Source: Bradyrhizobium cytisi
GTDB taxonomy: Bacteria; Pseudomonadota; Alphaproteobacteria; Rhizobiales; Xanthobacteraceae
Length of the DNA: 64,000 bases
Assembly (NCBI RefSeq): GCF_008123515.1
Contig: NZ_VSSR01000032.1
Location: 85,871-149,870, forward strand
Reading direction: 5' to 3'
Shown here: positions 61,054-64,000 of the stretch, in pieces
Numbering within the stretch: the stretch's first letter is position 1
Layout: every line of letters starts with the position of its first letter
The notes under the pieces: generated by a model
The model's database searches: none
What the model saw: only the letters and a program-made list of their open reading frames with translations
Told to the model about the DNA's origin: nothing
Position numbers and translations under genes: made by a program

Positions 61054-61140
61054 CTCGTGTCCCGGACGCGACGCTGAGCCGGGACCCATGGCACCGCTGT
61101 ACTGGGGCCCCGGCTCAGCAGCGCATCGTTTCACGCTGCG
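61054..61140. repeat. partial copy of the 35354-35490 element
   Basis: It starts with the same CTCGTGTCCCGGACGCG and shares GAGCCGGGACCCA, CCCCGGCTC and CGCTGCGCT in the same order, but lacks the right terminal repeat. It separates folD from the convergent ppa. Confidence 0.7.
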
Positions 61141-61149
61141 CTCAAAAAC

Positions 61150-61686
61150 TCACGCCTTCTTTTTCTTCTCGCGCTCGATGCCTTCGAGGATCAGCTTCTG
61201 CGCTTCCTCGGGGCCGCCCCAGCGCATGATCTTCACCCACTTGCCCTTCTCGAGATCCTTGTAGTGCTCGAAGAAGTGCTGGATCTGCTGCAGCGTGATA
61301 TCGGGCAGGTCGGAATACGACCTCACCTTGTCGTAGCGCTGCGTCAGCTTTGACGACGGCACCGCCAGAATCTTCTCGTCGCCGCCGGCCTCGTCCTCCA
61401 TGAACAGCACGCCAACCGGGCGCACGCTCATGACGGCACCGGGGATGATGGCGCGGGTGTTGATGATCAGCACGTCGCAGGGGTCGCCGTCATCGGACAG
61501 GGTGTGCGGGATGAAACCGTAGTTTCCGGGGTAACGCATCGGCGTGTAGAGGAAGCGGTCGACCACCAGCGTGCCGGCTTCCTTGTCCATCTCGTATTTG
61601 ATCGGTTCGCCGCCCACGGGGACTTCAATGATGACGTTGACGTCCTCAGGGACGTTTTTTCCGATCGAGACCGCATCGATACGCAT
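61150..61686 (-). CDS. ppa: inorganic pyrophosphatase
   Basis: A 178-residue family I soluble pyrophosphatase that hydrolyses PPi to drive biosynthesis. The metal signature is DDGDPCDVLI (aspartates near 65-70). Conserved MRYPGNYGFIPHTL, KDLEKGKWVKI and the N-terminal IEVPVGGEPIKYEMDKEAG fix the family. The acidic N-terminus lacks a signal peptide, so it is cytosolic. Good length for the family. Confidence 0.97.
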   Translation of the reverse strand: MRIDAVSIGKNVPEDVNVIIEVPVGGEPIKYEMDKEAGTLVVDRFLYTPMRYPGNYGFIPHTLSDDGDPCDVLIINTRAIIPGAVMSVRPVGVLFMEDEAGGDEKILAVPSSKLTQRYDKVRSYSDLPDITLQQIQHFFEHYKDLEKGKWVKIMRWGGPEEAQKLILEGIEREKKKKA

Positions 61687-61866
61687 TAAATAGGCTCCGT
61701 TGTCGCCGAGGTTAAATCGCGCCCGGCAGCGATTTTGGCGCTGTCATACGCGGGCTTGGCCCCCCAATCCATCGTGTTTTTTGAAATAATGAATCCAGCG
61801 ATCACCGGCACAAAAAGCAACGGGTATCGACGAATGGGCAGCGCTGCCGATTAAGGTTTCAGCAGG

Positions 61867-62376
61867 TCAATTGGTCCAGGCGAAGGCAACCTTGTCGAGC
61901 GACTTCGGCCCGAACCGCTCCGAGGAGCGCGCCACCATGCGGCCGCCCAAGGCACGGTAGAACTCGGTCGCCGGATCGTTGTCCGAGAGCGCCCACACCA
62001 CCATGCTCTTCAGATTGCTCTGCATGAGGTCGCGGCGGGCGGCGGTGAACAGGCGACGGCCGAAGCCGAGGCCCTGAAACTCGGGGCGCAGGTACAGCTC
62101 ATAGATCTCGCCGTCGAAATGCAGGCTGCGGGCGCGATTGCGGCCGTAGTTCGCGTAACCCGCGATCTTGTCGCCGAACACCAGCACGCTGACGCGGCTG
62201 CCCTTGCGGATCGCGCTGTCCCACCACTGCGGACCGCGACGGTTGATCAGCTTCTCCAGCTCGGCGCCAGGAATGATGCCCTGATAGGCGGAACGCCAGG
62301 CTTCGTCATGGGTGGACGCCACCGCAGTTGCATCTGCAGCTTTGGCCGGCCGGACCTCGATCAGGGTTGTGCTCAT
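61867..62376 (-). CDS. GNAT-family N-acetyltransferase
   Basis: A 169-residue GNAT protein. The acetyl-CoA pyrophosphate loop is in YLRPEFQGLGFGRRLF (Q/RxxGxG/A, near 112-117). The N-terminal VRPAKAADATAVASTHDEAW and the later WALSDNDPATEFYRALGG are typical. The substrate could be a small amine or protein N-terminus; unknown. The start at 62376 gives MSTTLIEVRPAK; an upstream ATG at 62412 is possible. Confidence 0.9.
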   Translation of the reverse strand: MSTTLIEVRPAKAADATAVASTHDEAWRSAYQGIIPGAELEKLINRRGPQWWDSAIRKGSRVSVLVFGDKIAGYANYGRNRARSLHFDGEIYELYLRPEFQGLGFGRRLFTAARRDLMQSNLKSMVVWALSDNDPATEFYRALGGRMVARSSERFGPKSLDKVAFAWTN

Positions 62377-62642
62377 GGAGGCGATCAAACCAAGTCGCCG
62401 CGCCGGCGGCAAGACCTATCGTTAATTATCGGTTAACCTGTGGACTTTCTGCATCAGTATTTTAACCATGTTGTACCGAAAAAAGACAAGCCGCCATTTC
62501 GAACGGCAGTGGTCTGCCATGCGCCGGTGCAAAACTCCGCGGTCTCAGCGAACGAACGGCGATGGCAACGCAGAAAGTCCGCCCAGAGTGATTCGTTCCG
62601 AATACTCTGGCCTGTGTCATCCGTGTTCGTCCTCGGTCATTC

Positions 62643-63530
62643 ATGCGGCTCCTCGATACCCTTGCTCTCCTTCTGCTGTCCGTGCTGACGGCGCAGCCTC
62701 TGAGCGCTCAGGTCACGTTCGGGGCAGCGGGCGCAGAGAGCGAGCCGTTCCGGCGGCAGGAATGGCGCGTGCCGTCCCCGGATACCGACATTGCCGCACG
62801 CGCGCTGCTGTTTCGTCCCGCCGATGCCGGTCCGTTTCGGCTTGCGGTGATCGCACATGCGTCGACACAAAACGTGTTGCGTCGCGCACAAATGCCGCAG
62901 CCGGAATATCGCGCACTCGCAGCGTTTCTCGTCGCGCGCGGCTTTGCCGTGCTGGTGCCGGAGCGACTCGGCCATGGCGCGACCGGCGGCCGCTATGTCG
63001 AAGACCAGGGCGGCTGCGACGAAGCGGACTACGCACGCGCGGGCCGCGCGACAGCGGAGCAAATTTCGCTCGCGCTGGACTATCTGCAAAAGCAGGCTTT
63101 TATCCGCAAGGATGCCGCGGTCGTGATCGGCCATTCGGCCGGCGGCTGGGGCGCGCTGGCGCTTGCGAACGCCGATCCGAAACGGATTTCCGCGATCGTC
63201 GCTTTTGCGCCAGGGCGCGGCGGCCATGCCAACGATGAACCGAACCGGATTTGCGCGCCACATACGCTTCTCGCGGCTGCGGCCGAATTCGGCAAGGGGG
63301 GGCGCATTCCCGTCACATCGCTGGTCGCAGTCAATGACAGCTATTTTGCGCCCGCATTTTCGAAAGAGCTGGCGGATGCGTTTCGCAGCGGCGGCGGCAA
63401 GGACGATGTTCGCATCCTGCCGGCCGTGGGCAGCGAGGGGCACTGGATGATCGAGACCGAGGCCGGCGTCCGAGCCGCAAGCAGCGAGCTCGCGCGTGCG
63501 CTAAAGCTGGTGGTGGCGAACAGGCCATGA
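62643..63530 (+). CDS. exported alpha/beta hydrolase (dienelactone-hydrolase-like)
   Basis: A 295-residue protein with a signal peptide (about 1-22, ending PLSAQ). The alpha/beta hydrolase core has AVIAHASTQN, the nucleophile elbow VVIGHSAGGWGALAL (serine near 165), and the C-terminal histidine in GHWMIETEAGV. The cap and exact substrate class are unknown; a periplasmic esterase is plausible. The Shine-Dalgarno is weak. Confidence 0.88.
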   Translation: MRLLDTLALLLLSVLTAQPLSAQVTFGAAGAESEPFRRQEWRVPSPDTDIAARALLFRPADAGPFRLAVIAHASTQNVLRRAQMPQPEYRALAAFLVARGFAVLVPERLGHGATGGRYVEDQGGCDEADYARAGRATAEQISLALDYLQKQAFIRKDAAVVIGHSAGGWGALALANADPKRISAIVAFAPGRGGHANDEPNRICAPHTLLAAAAEFGKGGRIPVTSLVAVNDSYFAPAFSKELADAFRSGGGKDDVRILPAVGSEGHWMIETEAGVRAASSELARALKLVVANRP

Positions 63531-63573
63531 CGCTGTATTTCCTGGTCGCGCCCCGGATGTTGGATAATCGCTG

Positions 63574-63981
63574 ATGCAAAAATGGCCTGATGACGACGTG
63601 ATCCTGTTCGACGGCGTCTGCATCTTCTGCTCGCGCTGGGTGCGGTTCGTCGCGCAGCGCGACACGACGAAGCGCTTTCGGTTCACGCCCATTCAATCGG
63701 ACTATGGGGCAAAGCTCGCGCGGACGTTCGGCATCGATGCCGACGATCCCGATACCAATGCGGTGGTCCATGGCGGCGAGGTGTTTATGAAGTCCGATGC
63801 CGCGCTGACGGTGCTGTCGCATCTGCCAGGCTGGAGCTGGACGCACGCGCTGTTCGCCGTGCCGAAGCCGCTGCGGAATGCAATGTACGGCCTCATCGCG
63901 CACAACCGCTATCGCATTTTTGGGAAGTATGATGCGTGCTTCGTTCCCGATGCCGATTTGCGGGCACGGGTGATCGAGTAG
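63574..63981 (+). CDS. DCC-family thiol-disulphide protein (DUF393)
   Basis: A 135-residue thioredoxin-like protein of the DCC family. The hallmark DGVCIFCSRWV (D-x-C-x2-C, near residues 12-17) is present, followed by RFRFTPIQSDYGAKL and the helical end GKYDACFVPDADLRARVI. It probably acts in thiol redox reactions; partner unknown. It follows the hydrolase gene by 43 bases and ends 19 bases before the window edge. Confidence 0.93.
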   Translation: MQKWPDDDVILFDGVCIFCSRWVRFVAQRDTTKRFRFTPIQSDYGAKLARTFGIDADDPDTNAVVHGGEVFMKSDAALTVLSHLPGWSWTHALFAVPKPLRNAMYGLIAHNRYRIFGKYDACFVPDADLRARVIE

Positions 63982-64000
63982 CTCGTCATTGCGAGCGCAG

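Overview
This window looks like ordinary, gene-dense chromosome from a high-GC alphaproteobacterium, most probably Bradyrhizobium or a close relative. That placement is inferred from GC-rich coding, the glnK-amtB pair, the tsaD/hemD/mitofilin-like/HemY block, the rsmB-heparinase-purH order, a bacterial topoisomerase IB, and short palindromic intergenic elements of the kind seen in this group. No taxonomic search was possible. I see about 59 protein genes, three tRNA genes (Gly-GCC, Thr-CGU, Ala-CGC), one crotonase remnant and several families of short dispersed or tandem repeats. I see no phage, insertion sequence, CRISPR array or conjugation gene.

Layout. 1-6.4 kb: an ArsR regulator with a palindromic operator, the nitrogen-control pair glnK-amtB (minus strand), a GYF-domain membrane protein, acyl-CoA thioesterase II divergent from a UbiH-type hydroxylase, and a Trm112-like protein. 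5.8-8.4 kb: a TetR regulator divergent from a small membrane protein, a crotonase and an NmrA-like reductase. 8.5-9.6 kb: a periplasmic PepSY-like protein and a cytochrome b561-type protein behind a possible iron-responsive (Irr-like) palindrome. 9.8-14.3 kb: an MHYT-PAS-GGDEF-EAL signalling protein, a Lon-N-domain protein, a CnoX-like thioredoxin and tRNA-Gly. 14.4-16.9 kb: TetR divergent from a glutathione S-transferase and an epimerase. 17.2-19.2 kb: a periplasmic sorbosone-type dehydrogenase and a dihaem cytochrome c. 19.2-28.4 kb: ketopantoate-reductase and 2-hydroxychromene-carboxylate-isomerase families, a MATE exporter, a DUF2239 gene divergent from a second GST, two MFS transporters and gamma-glutamyltransferase.

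28.5-39 kb: purH, heparinase II/III-like protein and rsmB on the minus strand; SdhAF4-like protein, thermonuclease, L,D-transpeptidase, acetyl-CoA synthetase and topoisomerase IB. 39-47.5 kb: SRPBCC protein, class III cyclase, EVE protein, gpsA, tsaD, then hemD, a mitofilin-like and a HemY-like protein, and tRNA-Thr. 47.7-50.1 kb: a small secreted protein, a polysaccharide deacetylase and two small secreted four-cysteine proteins. 50.1-56.9 kb: an MFS transporter with a C-terminal extra domain, a Tat-exported alpha/beta hydrolase, a P450, a second cyclase and a TerB protein. 57-64 kb: SDR, class I amidotransferase, a crotonase remnant, tRNA-Ala, YggT, YggU, folD, ppa, GNAT acetyltransferase, a secreted hydrolase and a DCC-family protein.

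Most genes are housekeeping. The parts most worth a second look are regulatory: two helically phased CRP/FNR-like sites followed by a 19-codon leader ORF whose stop overlaps the start of a four-cysteine protein gene (49.33-49.75 kb), with two adenylate-cyclase-type genes in the same window; a promoter-embedded inverted repeat between the DUF2239 and GST genes (22.98-23.04 kb); the Irr-like palindrome at 8.54 kb; paired palindromes at two TetR loci; and three short tandem repeats lying at or just beyond gene stop codons. I did not find a convincing multi-gene undescribed system.
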